From contig CP000781.1 of NCBI GenBank assembly GCA_000017645.1, positions 1,888,001-1,952,000 of the forward strand: 64,000 nt of DNA. The letters are read 5' to 3'. Positions within the stretch are counted from its first letter, which is position 1. Each line of letters begins with the position of its first letter. The notes below the pieces were generated by a model. That model worked only from the letters and a program-made list of their open reading frames with translations, ran no database searches and was not told the DNA's origin. The stretch is from Xanthobacter autotrophicus Py2 (lineage in GTDB: Bacteria; Pseudomonadota; Alphaproteobacteria; Rhizobiales; Xanthobacteraceae). Shown piece by piece: positions 40,389 to 48,216 of this stretch. The position numbers and the translations under genes are program-made.

Positions 40389-41379
40389 GGGCCGCACTCT
40401 GGGCATGGGTGAGCTGGAAGCGGTGGAGAACCGCGCCTCAAAGCTCGCCCCCTTCGCCACCGGCGCCATCGCCGCACAGGAGGCGCACGGCGACGTGGTG
40501 CTGCTCACCGCCGATCTCGGCAAATACACCGACACCTACCCGTTCCGCGACCGCTTTCCGGATCGCTTCTACAATGTGGGCATGGCGGAGCAGGCTTTGG
40601 TGATGGTGGCGGCAGGGCTCGCCCGCACCGGTCTTTCAGCCTATTGCACCACCTATGGCGCCTTCGCGACGCGGCGCGCCCACGATTTCCTCGCCATCGC
40701 CTGCGCCCATGGCGGGGCGAGCGTGAAGATGTTCGCCGGCAATCCCGGCCTCACCACCGGCTATGGCGGCACCCACCAGGCCATCGAGGACCTCGCCCTC
40801 ATGCGGGCGGTGCCCGACATGACGGTGATCGACCCGTGCGATGCCACCGAGATGCAGCAGATCGCCGAGCAGGCGCGCGAGATGGAGGGCACGGTCTATT
40901 GCCGGCTGCTGCGCGGCAACGTGCCGGTGGTGTTCGATCCCGCCACCCACCGCTTCGAGCTGGGCAAGGCCAAGCGCATCGGCTCCGGCACGGATATCGG
41001 CTTCATCTCCACCGGCTTCATGACCGAGCGCTGCCTCGACGCATCAGCCGGCCTCGCGGAGCTGGGCATCAAGGCCTCCGTCCTGCACTGCGCCACCATC
41101 AAGCCGTTCGACACCGAGGCCGTGGCCGCCTTCGCCGCCTCGGTGGACAAGGTGGTGACCGCCGAGAACCATGTGCTCGTGGGCGGGCTTGCCTCCCTGG
41201 TGCTCGATGCCCTCTACGCCAACGGGGTGATGAAGCCCCTGCTCAAGATCGGCATTCCCGACCGCTTCATCGAATGCGGGTCCATCCCCTATCTGCAGAC
41301 CCGCTATGGCCTCACCGCCGCGCGGGTGCGCGAGCAGGTGGCGCAGTGGCTCGGCGCCGGCGCGCAGGCGGCGGAGTAG
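40381..41379 (+). CDS. Transketolase, C-terminal (Pyr/TK-C) subunit
   Basis: 332 residues from the ATG at 40381, inside the N-subunit gene; an in-frame earlier start is possible. The pyrimidine-binding half with the catalytic Glu in FYNVGMAEQALVMVAAGLA (about 66-84), followed by the transketolase C domain (KPFDTEAVAAFAAS, TAENHVLVGGL). Completes the enzyme with the gene before it. The operon holds no sugar kinase, aldolase or phosphatase, so donor and acceptor are not evident. Confidence 0.9.
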   Translation: MLKGRTLGMGELEAVENRASKLAPFATGAIAAQEAHGDVVLLTADLGKYTDTYPFRDRFPDRFYNVGMAEQALVMVAAGLARTGLSAYCTTYGAFATRRAHDFLAIACAHGGASVKMFAGNPGLTTGYGGTHQAIEDLALMRAVPDMTVIDPCDATEMQQIAEQAREMEGTVYCRLLRGNVPVVFDPATHRFELGKAKRIGSGTDIGFISTGFMTERCLDASAGLAELGIKASVLHCATIKPFDTEAVAAFAASVDKVVTAENHVLVGGLASLVLDALYANGVMKPLLKIGIPDRFIECGSIPYLQTRYGLTAARVREQVAQWLGAGAQAAE

Positions 41380-41383
41380 CACC

Positions 41384-42472
41384 ATGCGCGAACTCAAGGT
41401 GTTCGGCGCCCCCGGCCTCTATGTGCAGGGCCCCGGCGCGCTGCGCGAACTCGGCCGCCTCATTGCCCCGGTGGGCTCCCGCGCTTTGCTGGTGTCGGAC
41501 CGCATCATGAGCGGCATGCTCGCGCCGCGCATCGCCCCGCTGCTGGAGGCGGAGGGCATCGCCTTCGCCGCCACCGGCTTCGACGGCGATGTCACCCACG
41601 CCAATGTCGATCGGATGGTGGCGGACGGCACGCCGCTGGCGCCGGACGTGGTCATCGCTGCCGGCGGCGGCAAGGGCATGGATGCGGGCAAGGCGGTGTG
41701 CCGCGCCTTCGGCGCCCGGCTGGTGAGCCTGCCCACCGCCGCCTCCAACGACGGCCCCACCAGCCGCAACTTCGTGTTCTATGACGACCATCACAAGCTG
41801 CTCTCGGTGGAGAAGCTGGTCCGCAATCCGGACCTGGTGCTGGTGGATACCGACCTCATCATCAAGGCGCCGGCCGCCCTGCTGGTCTCTGGCATCGGCG
41901 ATGCGCTGGTGAAGCGCTTTGAGGCCGAGCAGGCGGTGGGCGCCGATGGCCCCAACATGTTCGGAGCACGGGCGACGCTCGCCTCCCTCACCCTCGCGCA
42001 GCGCTGCGACGAGGTGCTGCGGGCGGACGCCGTGGCGGCCCTCGCCGCCGTGCGCTCAAACCGGCCGGGACCGGAATTCGAGCGGGTGATCGAGGCCTGC
42101 TTCCTGCTGGCCGGCCTCGGCTTCGAGGGGTCGGGCCTGTCCATCGCCCACGCCATGACGCGCGGCCTCTCCGCGATCCCGGCCACGGCGGCGACCCTGC
42201 ACGGCTGCCAGGTCGCCTATGCCCTGCTGGTGCAGCTCATGCTGGAGCGCCGGCCGCCCGAATTCATGGCCGAGCAGTTCGCCTTCTACCGGTCGGTGGG
42301 CCTACCCGTCAGCCTGCGCGACCTCGGGCTGGCATCCGCCGCCCGTGCCGACCTGGAGGTGATCGCCGAGCTGAGCCACCGGGCGCCGCACACGAAGAAC
42401 TTCGAGCGCGCCCTCACCCCCGCCGACTTCGTGGATGCGATGGAGCAGCTGGAGGCCATTGGTCTTATGTGA
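41384..42472 (+). CDS. Glycerol-dehydrogenase-like iron/zinc alcohol dehydrogenase
   Basis: 362 residues. Family III alcohol dehydrogenase of the GldA branch: NAD loop AAGGGKGMDAGKAV (about 89-102), LPTAASNDGPTS, and metal ligands in VSGIGDALVKRFE, IAHAMT and LHGCQVAY (Asp, His, His). GldA interconverts glycerol and dihydroxyacetone and accepts other 1,2-diols and glycolaldehyde-type compounds. It starts four bases after the transketolase pair and closes the operon, so it may oxidise or reduce a transketolase product or substrate. Confidence 0.85.
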   Translation: MRELKVFGAPGLYVQGPGALRELGRLIAPVGSRALLVSDRIMSGMLAPRIAPLLEAEGIAFAATGFDGDVTHANVDRMVADGTPLAPDVVIAAGGGKGMDAGKAVCRAFGARLVSLPTAASNDGPTSRNFVFYDDHHKLLSVEKLVRNPDLVLVDTDLIIKAPAALLVSGIGDALVKRFEAEQAVGADGPNMFGARATLASLTLAQRCDEVLRADAVAALAAVRSNRPGPEFERVIEACFLLAGLGFEGSGLSIAHAMTRGLSAIPATAATLHGCQVAYALLVQLMLERRPPEFMAEQFAFYRSVGLPVSLRDLGLASAARADLEVIAELSHRAPHTKNFERALTPADFVDAMEQLEAIGLM

Positions 42473-42482
42473 TCGCCCCCAA

Positions 42483-43343
42483 TCAATCGCGACGGGGATG
42501 TCCCGTTGCCGCGGTGCCGGCGAGGTCCGGCGGGAACAGGCCGGCCTGGAAGCAGGTGCTCATGTGCTCCACCTTGGCGATGGCCCGCGCCGCCGCCACC
42601 GGCTCCAGCACGTGGGTCGCGGTGTCCTTGAACAGGGCGACCCAGCGCACGAAGTGCTCGGGCTTGAGCTGCAGTGGAATGTGCGCCGCGAACGGCATGC
42701 CGGAATAGCGCGTGGTGCCGAGCAGTGTTCGCGACCAGAAATTCTGCACGATCTGGTAGTGGCCTTCCCAATCCGGGATGGCACGAGCGAAGACCGGCCC
42801 CAGCACCGGATCGGCCGAGGCTTTGGAATAGAACGTCTTCACCAGGCGCATGAGGTCATCCTCGGACACCCTCATGTCGGCGCCGGGCTGCTCGCCATGG
42901 CCTGAAAAGCCTTCGGCCCGGTCGGCGACGAGGGCCGCGATCTCGGGCGCGGCCTGGGCGGTGCGGTTCTCCACATTGAGCGGCGGATTGAACCGGCCGA
43001 CGATGTCGCTCAGCGTATGGGCGCGCACCCTCGCCAGTGCGCGTTCCATGACGAACAGCGTGTCGACCAGCGCGGCCTCGTCCGGGTTGGCGGCACGGAA
43101 CGCGGCGACCGCCTCGGCCAGGTCCGCCCCCTCGCCGGCATAGACCGGATAGAGACTGGCACCGACGCGCTTCGTCAGGATGAAAAGGCCGGGCCTGCCG
43201 GGTGCCGCATCAACCGCCACGAAGGCATAGCCGCCGAAATCGGCCGTGCCGGCGCCTGCGGCCGGAAGCTTCAGCGCGGAAACCATGTCGGGACGGCTGC
43301 CGGCTTTCTGGCCGGCGGATGGCAGGGGTGCCGAGGCAGTCAT
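42483..43343 (-). CDS. Group III truncated haemoglobin fused to an unrecognised N-terminal domain
   Basis: 286 residues. Residues about 155-275 match group III truncated haemoglobins: Tyr B10 at 172 (KTFYSKASADP), His E7 at 195 (DWEGHYQIVQNFW), proximal His F8 at 221 (FAAHIPLQ) and Trp G8 at 234 (HFVRWVALF). Such globins bind O2 or NO. Residues 1-150 form an extra region: a beta-rich stretch (FGGYAFVAVDAAPGRPGLFI) and helices (LVDTLFVMERALARVRAH) that I do not recognise. Free-standing family members have about 130 residues. GAGGA lies before the ATG. It converges on the GldA-like gene 10 bp away. Confidence 0.85.
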   Translation of the reverse strand: MTASAPLPSAGQKAGSRPDMVSALKLPAAGAGTADFGGYAFVAVDAAPGRPGLFILTKRVGASLYPVYAGEGADLAEAVAAFRAANPDEAALVDTLFVMERALARVRAHTLSDIVGRFNPPLNVENRTAQAAPEIAALVADRAEGFSGHGEQPGADMRVSEDDLMRLVKTFYSKASADPVLGPVFARAIPDWEGHYQIVQNFWSRTLLGTTRYSGMPFAAHIPLQLKPEHFVRWVALFKDTATHVLEPVAAARAIAKVEHMSTCFQAGLFPPDLAGTAATGHPRRD

Positions 43344-43492
43344 GGGGACGGATCCTCTTGAAGGGTGTGCATCGCAACGCCGTCACGACAGGACGCCGTT
43401 GCGCGGGCGCGCGTCATTGCACAGGCCATCTGCCGCGCGCTCCGGCTTGAGCCACCCAGAGACGGGCGCGCGACACGGGCAGGCGATCTTGC

Positions 43493-43711
43493 TCAGGCCT
43501 TGTCCTCGCCGTCGGATGGCTTGGGCGCTTCCTTGGACGCTTCCATGGGCGTTTCAACGGGCGTTTCAACGACGCGCAGCTTCGGGCCTCCGGGGCGCGC
43601 CAAAGCGGAGGGGCGCTGCGACCCCGTCTTCTGCCATGGCGGACGGATGCGAATGGTGGTTCTGGGAACGATGCGCGCCATGATCGGCGTATTGCCTTTG
43701 TCCCACTTCAT
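43493..43711 (-). CDS. Possible small hypothetical protein
   Basis: A 72-residue frame (MKWDKGNTPIMARIVPRTTI...) with GTGAGGCG nine bases before the ATG. Basic, with a C-terminal acidic tail holding two VETP units encoded by GGGCGTTTCAACG repeats. No membrane segment or known family. It could be a chance frame; the second ATG at residue 11 is an alternative start. Confidence 0.3.
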   Translation of the reverse strand: MKWDKGNTPIMARIVPRTTIRIRPPWQKTGSQRPSALARPGGPKLRVVETPVETPMEASKEAPKPSDGEDKA

Positions 43712-44251
43712 GCAAGCGCCTCACGAGCAGGGCCTTGGAACGGCGCCGCGCGGTCTCGCTACCCCATATCGGGCCGGACGCTGTCGTCGTCGCCATAGGA
43801 ATACAGCTATATCCCAAGGGTACGAACGCTATCGGTCTATTGCAAGGTTGAACGCGGCCACAAGACGCTCAATCTTTAGCCTTGTCTACATTTTCAGCAT
43901 AGTTGATCCACGCCCATGCCCCATGGAGCGACGGCGCCATGGGAGCCGACAATTGTTCGGCGGCGCCTTGATGAACATCATGGATGGCAGGTCTTCGAGA
44001 GGCCAGCTCAGCGCAATCTCGATCATCCGCGTCAGCTCGCCGCCGGCTGGCTGTAATCCGCCGCCGTCCGGTCATGGCCGAATGGCCGCCGCCGACGTTT
44101 CGGCGCCCCTTGGCCCGCTGAATTCGATGTCCACGTCGGTCCGACCGTGACGGAGCTGCTGGCGAAAGACACCACCGCCGCCAAGTCCCGCCACCTCGCC
44201 CGGCTCGGCGCGGGGGCGCCCCGAGCCGGGTCTATGCGGTCTACGACATCC
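43712..44251. other. Gene-free gap
   Basis: 540 bp without a supported gene. The part at about 43790-43910 is AT-richer than the surroundings, as for a promoter region. A rightward stretch ending near 44260 (…GPTVTELLAKDTTAAKSRHL) reads like a short protein remnant but has no identifiable family or start. Confidence 0.45.
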
Positions 44252-45034
44252 TCACATGGCGGGGATGATGGCGATGTCTGTGACCGTGCCATCGAGGCCG
44301 GCCACCTTCCCCGCGCTCGTCGCCTTGCCGGTGGCGAGATCCACGCGGTACAGCATGGTCCCGGCCATCAGCCAGCCTTCATTGGCACCGGCGTCCGCCG
44401 CCACGATGTCGAAGGCGTAGCCTTTGCCTTCCACGCCGATCGCGCCCACCGTGTTGAGGATGCCGTCATTGGGCGGCGCCTGCTTCACCAGCAGGCCCAG
44501 CTTGCCGTCGATGTCGTAGAGCGCGGTTTCCTTCACGCCCTTCATGGAATTGGTGTAGGCCCCCGCCACGATGGCCGCCGGCTTGCCCGTGTGCTTGTCC
44601 GCATCGGCGAACTTCAGCATGCCGTCGCGCACCACCTTGCCGTCATCCACGTTGGCCCGCAGGTTGGTGCCGTCGGTGCCGATGACGCGCAGGCGGTCGG
44701 CGACCGGGTTGAAGTCCACGGTCGCGGCGGTGCCTGAAGGCAGCATGGTCTCCAGCTTCGCCTTCACCGTGGCGGTGCCGCTCACCGGGTCGATGGTGGC
44801 CACCGTGCCGTCCTCGAACAGGCCGTAGAGCTTGCCATCCGCCGGGCGTACGTCGATGCCCAGCAGCTTGCCGGAGACGCCGGACACCTTCATCGGAGCG
44901 GCGGCCTTCAGCGCCTTGGCGTCCACCACGGCGATGCGGTTGCCATTCATCAGCGCCACCACGGACTGGGCCGAGGCGGCCGCGGGCACCGTCATCGCGC
45001 CGGCGAGGGCGACCATCATGAGCGTGCTCTTCAT
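44252..45034 (-). CDS. DUF4394 secreted protein
   Basis: 260 residues. Signal peptide (MKSTLMMVALAGAMTVPAAASA, about 1-22). The mature part has the DUF4394 repeats: LLGIDVRPADGKLYGLFEDG, VDFNPVADRLRVIGTDGTNLR and ALYDIDGKLGLLVKQAPPND, expected to fold as a beta-propeller-like periplasmic domain. Function unknown. It is divergent from an ECF sigma factor gene across 170 bp, and DUF4394 genes often lie beside such sigma/anti-sigma pairs, so it is a likely target of that sigma factor. Confidence 0.87.
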   Translation of the reverse strand: MKSTLMMVALAGAMTVPAAASAQSVVALMNGNRIAVVDAKALKAAAPMKVSGVSGKLLGIDVRPADGKLYGLFEDGTVATIDPVSGTATVKAKLETMLPSGTAATVDFNPVADRLRVIGTDGTNLRANVDDGKVVRDGMLKFADADKHTGKPAAIVAGAYTNSMKGVKETALYDIDGKLGLLVKQAPPNDGILNTVGAIGVEGKGYAFDIVAADAGANEGWLMAGTMLYRVDLATGKATSAGKVAGLDGTVTDIAIIPAM

Positions 45035-45204
45035 CTCGTTCTCCTGCTGTCGCTCCGACCATCGCGGCCGGGTCGAAGCGGCTACACGCGGGCCTGCCGA
45101 ACGGATGCAGCGGTATTGAGAATTATTTCGTCAGACGCATCCGCCGTTCCTCGAGCGCCGTAACGGAAGGCAGGTCCACAACAACGCGGAAGGCTGAGCA
45201 GGCG

Positions 45205-45774
45205 ATGGCGGCGATGACATCGAGCGCCACGCGGATCGATCCGGATGCGCTGGCGCGTGCGCTGGAGGGCTGCGCGCGCGGCGACCATGCCTGCCTGCGG
45301 GAGATTTATGACAAGATCGCGCCGCAGATGACGGGCGTCGCGATCCGCCTGCTGCGCCGGCGTGATCTTGCCGAGGACGTGGTGCACGACACATTCGTGC
45401 GCATCTGGGAGAAGGCGGCGACGTTCGATCCCGCCCGCGGCAGCGCCGTGACCTGGATGTTCGCGATCCTGCGCCACCGCGCGCTCAACGTGCTGCGCGC
45501 GGAGGGCCGCACCGACCTCACCGACGATTTCGAGCCCCTGGCCCTTGCCAGCGATGCGCCCGACGCCGAGGCGGTGGTGTGCGCCCTGTCGGAGGCGGGC
45601 GCGCTGCGGCGCTGCCTGGAGCGGCTCGATCCGCCGCGCCGCGTCGCCATCGTGCTCGCCTATACGCGTGGCCTCAGCCATGGTGAACTGGCGGGCCGCA
45701 TGGGCATTCCCCTCGGCACCGCCAAATCGTGGATCCGCAGGAGCCTGCTTGCGCTCAGGGAGTGCATGGCATGA
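45205..45774 (+). CDS. ECF sigma-70 factor
   Basis: 189 residues. Region 2 is DLAEDVVHDTFVRIWEKAATFD with the promoter-melting stretch VTWMFAILRHRALNVLR; region 4 is YTRGLSHGELAGRMGIPLGT with the helix-turn-helix SWIRRSLLAL. It resembles the SigK-like group paired with RskA anti-sigma factors. The stop overlaps the anti-sigma start (ATGA), so the two are coupled. Stress signal not evident. Confidence 0.92.
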   Translation: MAAMTSSATRIDPDALARALEGCARGDHACLREIYDKIAPQMTGVAIRLLRRRDLAEDVVHDTFVRIWEKAATFDPARGSAVTWMFAILRHRALNVLRAEGRTDLTDDFEPLALASDAPDAEAVVCALSEAGALRRCLERLDPPRRVAIVLAYTRGLSHGELAGRMGIPLGTAKSWIRRSLLALRECMA

Positions 45775-46499
45775 GCGAGGATCTCGACGCCCGCGCCGGC
45801 GAATATGTGCTCGGGCTGCTCGACCATTCGGAAGCCGAGGCCTGCGCGGCACGCCTTGTGGCCGATCCCGCCTTCGCCAGGGCAGTGGAGCACTGGCGCG
45901 CCCGCCTCACTGAATTCGATCTTTCCGCTCCCGCGCAGGTGCCCTCGGCCGCGGTCTGGGCGCGCATTGCCGCCGCCACGGCGCGGCCGGCCGCCGCCCC
46001 CTCGCCCGCCCGCACCACGCAGCCGGCATCCGGCTGGCGCCTGGCGCTGGCCGCCGCGTGGGAGAGCCTGCCGGTATGGCGCGGCATCGGCATGGGGGCC
46101 GCGGCGGCAACGCTGTTGCTCGCCATCGGCCTCGGCTTCCAGATGCGCGAGACGGCGCGCGCGCCGGTGCTGGTGGCTGTGCTGCTGTCCGATGACAACC
46201 GGCCGGCGGCGGTGGTCAACACCTTCAGGGACGGCCGCGCCGAGCTGGTGCCGCTCGCCGCGCTGCGGGCGCCGGAGGGCAAGGCGCTCCAGGTCTGGAC
46301 CCTGTGGGATCGGGCGCGCGGTCCTGTCTCGGTGGGCCTGGTGGACGCCCTGCGCAGCCTCGACCTGCAACTGAAGGGCCTGCCCACGGCGGTGCCGGAG
46401 CAGCTCTTCGAGGTGACGCTGGAACCGGCCGGCGGCTCCCCCACCGGCCGCCCCACCGGCCCCATCCTGATGAAAGGCACCGCCAGCCGCGCGCTGTAA
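45771..46499 (+). CDS. Membrane anti-sigma factor, RskA type
   Basis: 242 residues from the ATG at 45771. The N-terminal cytoplasmic anti-sigma domain starts AGEYVLGLLDHSEAEACAAR (about 8-27). One membrane helix at about 103-122 (GIGMGAAAATLLLAIGLGF) is followed by a periplasmic RskA C domain with LQVWTLWDRARGPVSVGLVD. No HxxxCxxC zinc motif, so not a ZAS-type redox sensor. It should hold the adjacent ECF sigma factor inactive until released by proteolysis. Confidence 0.88.
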   Translation: MSEDLDARAGEYVLGLLDHSEAEACAARLVADPAFARAVEHWRARLTEFDLSAPAQVPSAAVWARIAAATARPAAAPSPARTTQPASGWRLALAAAWESLPVWRGIGMGAAAATLLLAIGLGFQMRETARAPVLVAVLLSDDNRPAAVVNTFRDGRAELVPLAALRAPEGKALQVWTLWDRARGPVSVGLVDALRSLDLQLKGLPTAVPEQLFEVTLEPAGGSPTGRPTGPILMKGTASRAL

Positions 46500-46645
46500 G
46501 GGGCCGTCGGCGGACCGAGTGGACCTCACGCGCCGGGACGCCATCTGGCTGCTCCGTTGCAAGCAGGCGTGGTGACGCGACGCGCGGCGTCACCCGCGCG
46601 CTCGCAACCCCTCTTGCCGGAGGGGGCGAAGCAGCCCGACTTTGG

Positions 46646-47140
46646 TCACCGCTCCTTTCTCAGCCTCACACCCGGTCCCTCGCCGTTCTCCGCCATGAAG
46701 AGCACGCCTGCGGCTTGGAGGGCAGCACGGATGGCCCGCTCATCGCGCTCCGCATCCCGCAGAAGGCGCCTCGCGCCATTGTGCCCAAGGTCTGAGCAGC
46801 GGAGCACCACGAGCCTTACCCCCTGCTCTGGCAGGACGGTGCGCCGCCGCTCATCATAGATCCGGCGCTGCTCGCCGCGCGGGATGCCGGCCGCCGTGAT
46901 CCGACGGTCGAAGAATGGCACCGGCTCATTATGCTGGCGCTCATGATACTCCACCACAAGGCCAAGCTCTGGATAATAGGCATCCACCGGAAGACGGACG
47001 CACCTCCCGCTCCGGCCGGGATCGCCGAGGAGAAACGGGAAGCGCCATTGCCGGTGCGCTTTCGTCCCGAGAACCCGGTCGCACAGGTCGATCACATAGG
47101 CTTCGTCGCTACGGCTGCGTGATGCCATTTCCGTCCCCAT
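46646..47140 (-). CDS. Probable PD-(D/E)XK nuclease-like protein
   Basis: 164 residues from the ATG at 47140; 47128 is also possible, and the frame stays open further upstream. The core VDAYYPELGLVVEYHERQH has an Asp, a hydrophobic strand and Glu-x-His in the spacing of restriction-endonuclease-like folds, followed by an Arg-rich helix (RGEQRRIYDERRR) and the strand VRLVVLRCSDL. This looks like the very short patch repair / DUF559-like group, but the assignment is by pattern only. No partner methylase is adjacent. Confidence 0.5.
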   Translation of the reverse strand: MGTEMASRSRSDEAYVIDLCDRVLGTKAHRQWRFPFLLGDPGRSGRCVRLPVDAYYPELGLVVEYHERQHNEPVPFFDRRITAAGIPRGEQRRIYDERRRTVLPEQGVRLVVLRCSDLGHNGARRLLRDAERDERAIRAALQAAGVLFMAENGEGPGVRLRKER

Positions 47141-47550
47141 CCGCCTGACATCCCCGGCGCAGCGGCGCCGAAGCCGAGCCCATTCAAGCTCGATGGAGGC
47201 TCGACGGAATTCGGCCGTGAGGCGGTGGCACACTTTCTCGAAAAGCTTATGCGCGCAAGGCTTTTCGCCTGGTGCAGTGGCTCGCCGGGCCCGATGGCGG
47301 ACGGAGCAACCGTGCGGGAGGAGCACGCGGCCTATCGCGCGATCCTCAGCACCCTTCGGCGGTTGGTCGAGGCGCGGGCGGGTCGATCATAAACGCGGGG
47401 GTCGCCTGCGGGATTGTCCGCTTGAGGCGATGAGGGGCAGGGCAAAAATCGACTTACAATAATTCGGCCTTATGCCTTGGTCGCAGCCCCATTCAGCGTC
47501 CCGCTGTGGCATTCATCACGGCCGCAAAGCCAATTGGCTGGAACTCATCC

Positions 47551-47823
47551 TCACCAAGTCGGATTTCCGCAGTAAAAATATGAAATATCCCTTGCATAAC
47601 CCTGAAGCGTCGCAGATTGCATGAACTTCTGGCAATGCGCCTCAGCGAGAGAATAAGCCTCATCAGAGTTGCGTGCGCCAGATATTGTTCCCTGATTTGC
47701 ACCACCCTTCACCACAACGCCATCGAAAGCCTGATATTCGTGATAAAAGCTTGGGCCAAGCAGGCAGCCTGAAAGCGCTGCCGAAGATAGAATTGCCATC
47801 GCAATGAGCCACCTTCGACGCAT
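47551..47823 (-). CDS. Small lipoprotein of unknown function
   Basis: 90 residues. Signal peptide with lipobox ALSGC (Cys20), then FYHEYQAFDGVVVKGGANQG and a C-terminal part with two cysteines (HCQKF, FYCGN) that could form a disulphide. AGGAGGTGAGG is an excellent ribosome site. The coding sequence is about 50 percent GC, well below its neighbours, which suggests recent acquisition. No family recognised. Confidence 0.7.
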   Translation of the reverse strand: MRRRWLIAMAILSSAALSGCLLGPSFYHEYQAFDGVVVKGGANQGTISGARNSDEAYSLAEAHCQKFMQSATLQGYARDISYFYCGNPTW

Positions 47824-48016
47824 TCGAGAACCTCACCTCCTATTCTCCCCTTAGTGCGCTGGCCATACGGCAGAATCGGGGCATTCCCCTAACGCGCGCG
47901 AGGCGATAGCGGGAGTGGGTGCGGTCCACCGAACGACAGAAGGTGGACACCGGGGTGGATTGAAATCGATGCACCACGGCCAACGTATTGAAAATAGATG
48001 TAAATATCAGAAAAAA

Positions 48017-48103
48017 TGGTGCGGGCGGTCGGACTCGAACCGACATATCCGTAAGGACGGCGGATTTTGAGTCCGCTGCGTCTACCAGTTCCGCCACGCC
48101 CGC
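48017..48103 (-). tRNA. tRNA-Leu (anticodon CAA)
   Basis: Read leftward, GCGGGCG pairs with CGCCCGC to form the acceptor stem and the encoded CCA follows. The anticodon stem GCGGA/TCCGC encloses CTCAAAA, giving anticodon CAA for UUG codons. A long variable arm (class II) and the T loop GGTTCGAGTCC are present. 87 nt including CCA. Confidence 0.96.
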
Positions 48104-48216
48104 AGGGCGGCCCCGCGAAGGCTCAGGGGCCTTCGCGGCAGGCTTCGCCGCTTGCGTTGCTATAGCGGCAAGGCGCTCGGCCGGCAACCGGGCGCCGGGG
48201 GCCATCTACCGCCGGC

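Noticed and set aside
41384..42472. sn-glycerol-1-phosphate dehydrogenase
   Set aside because: The loop and metal-site sequence (LPTAASNDGPTS, VSGIGDAL, LHGCQVAY) follow the GldA pattern more closely.
44147..44300. Gene starting at 44147 on the plus strand
   Set aside because: It begins with a plausible stretch but soon becomes antisense to the DUF4394 gene; at most a decayed remnant.
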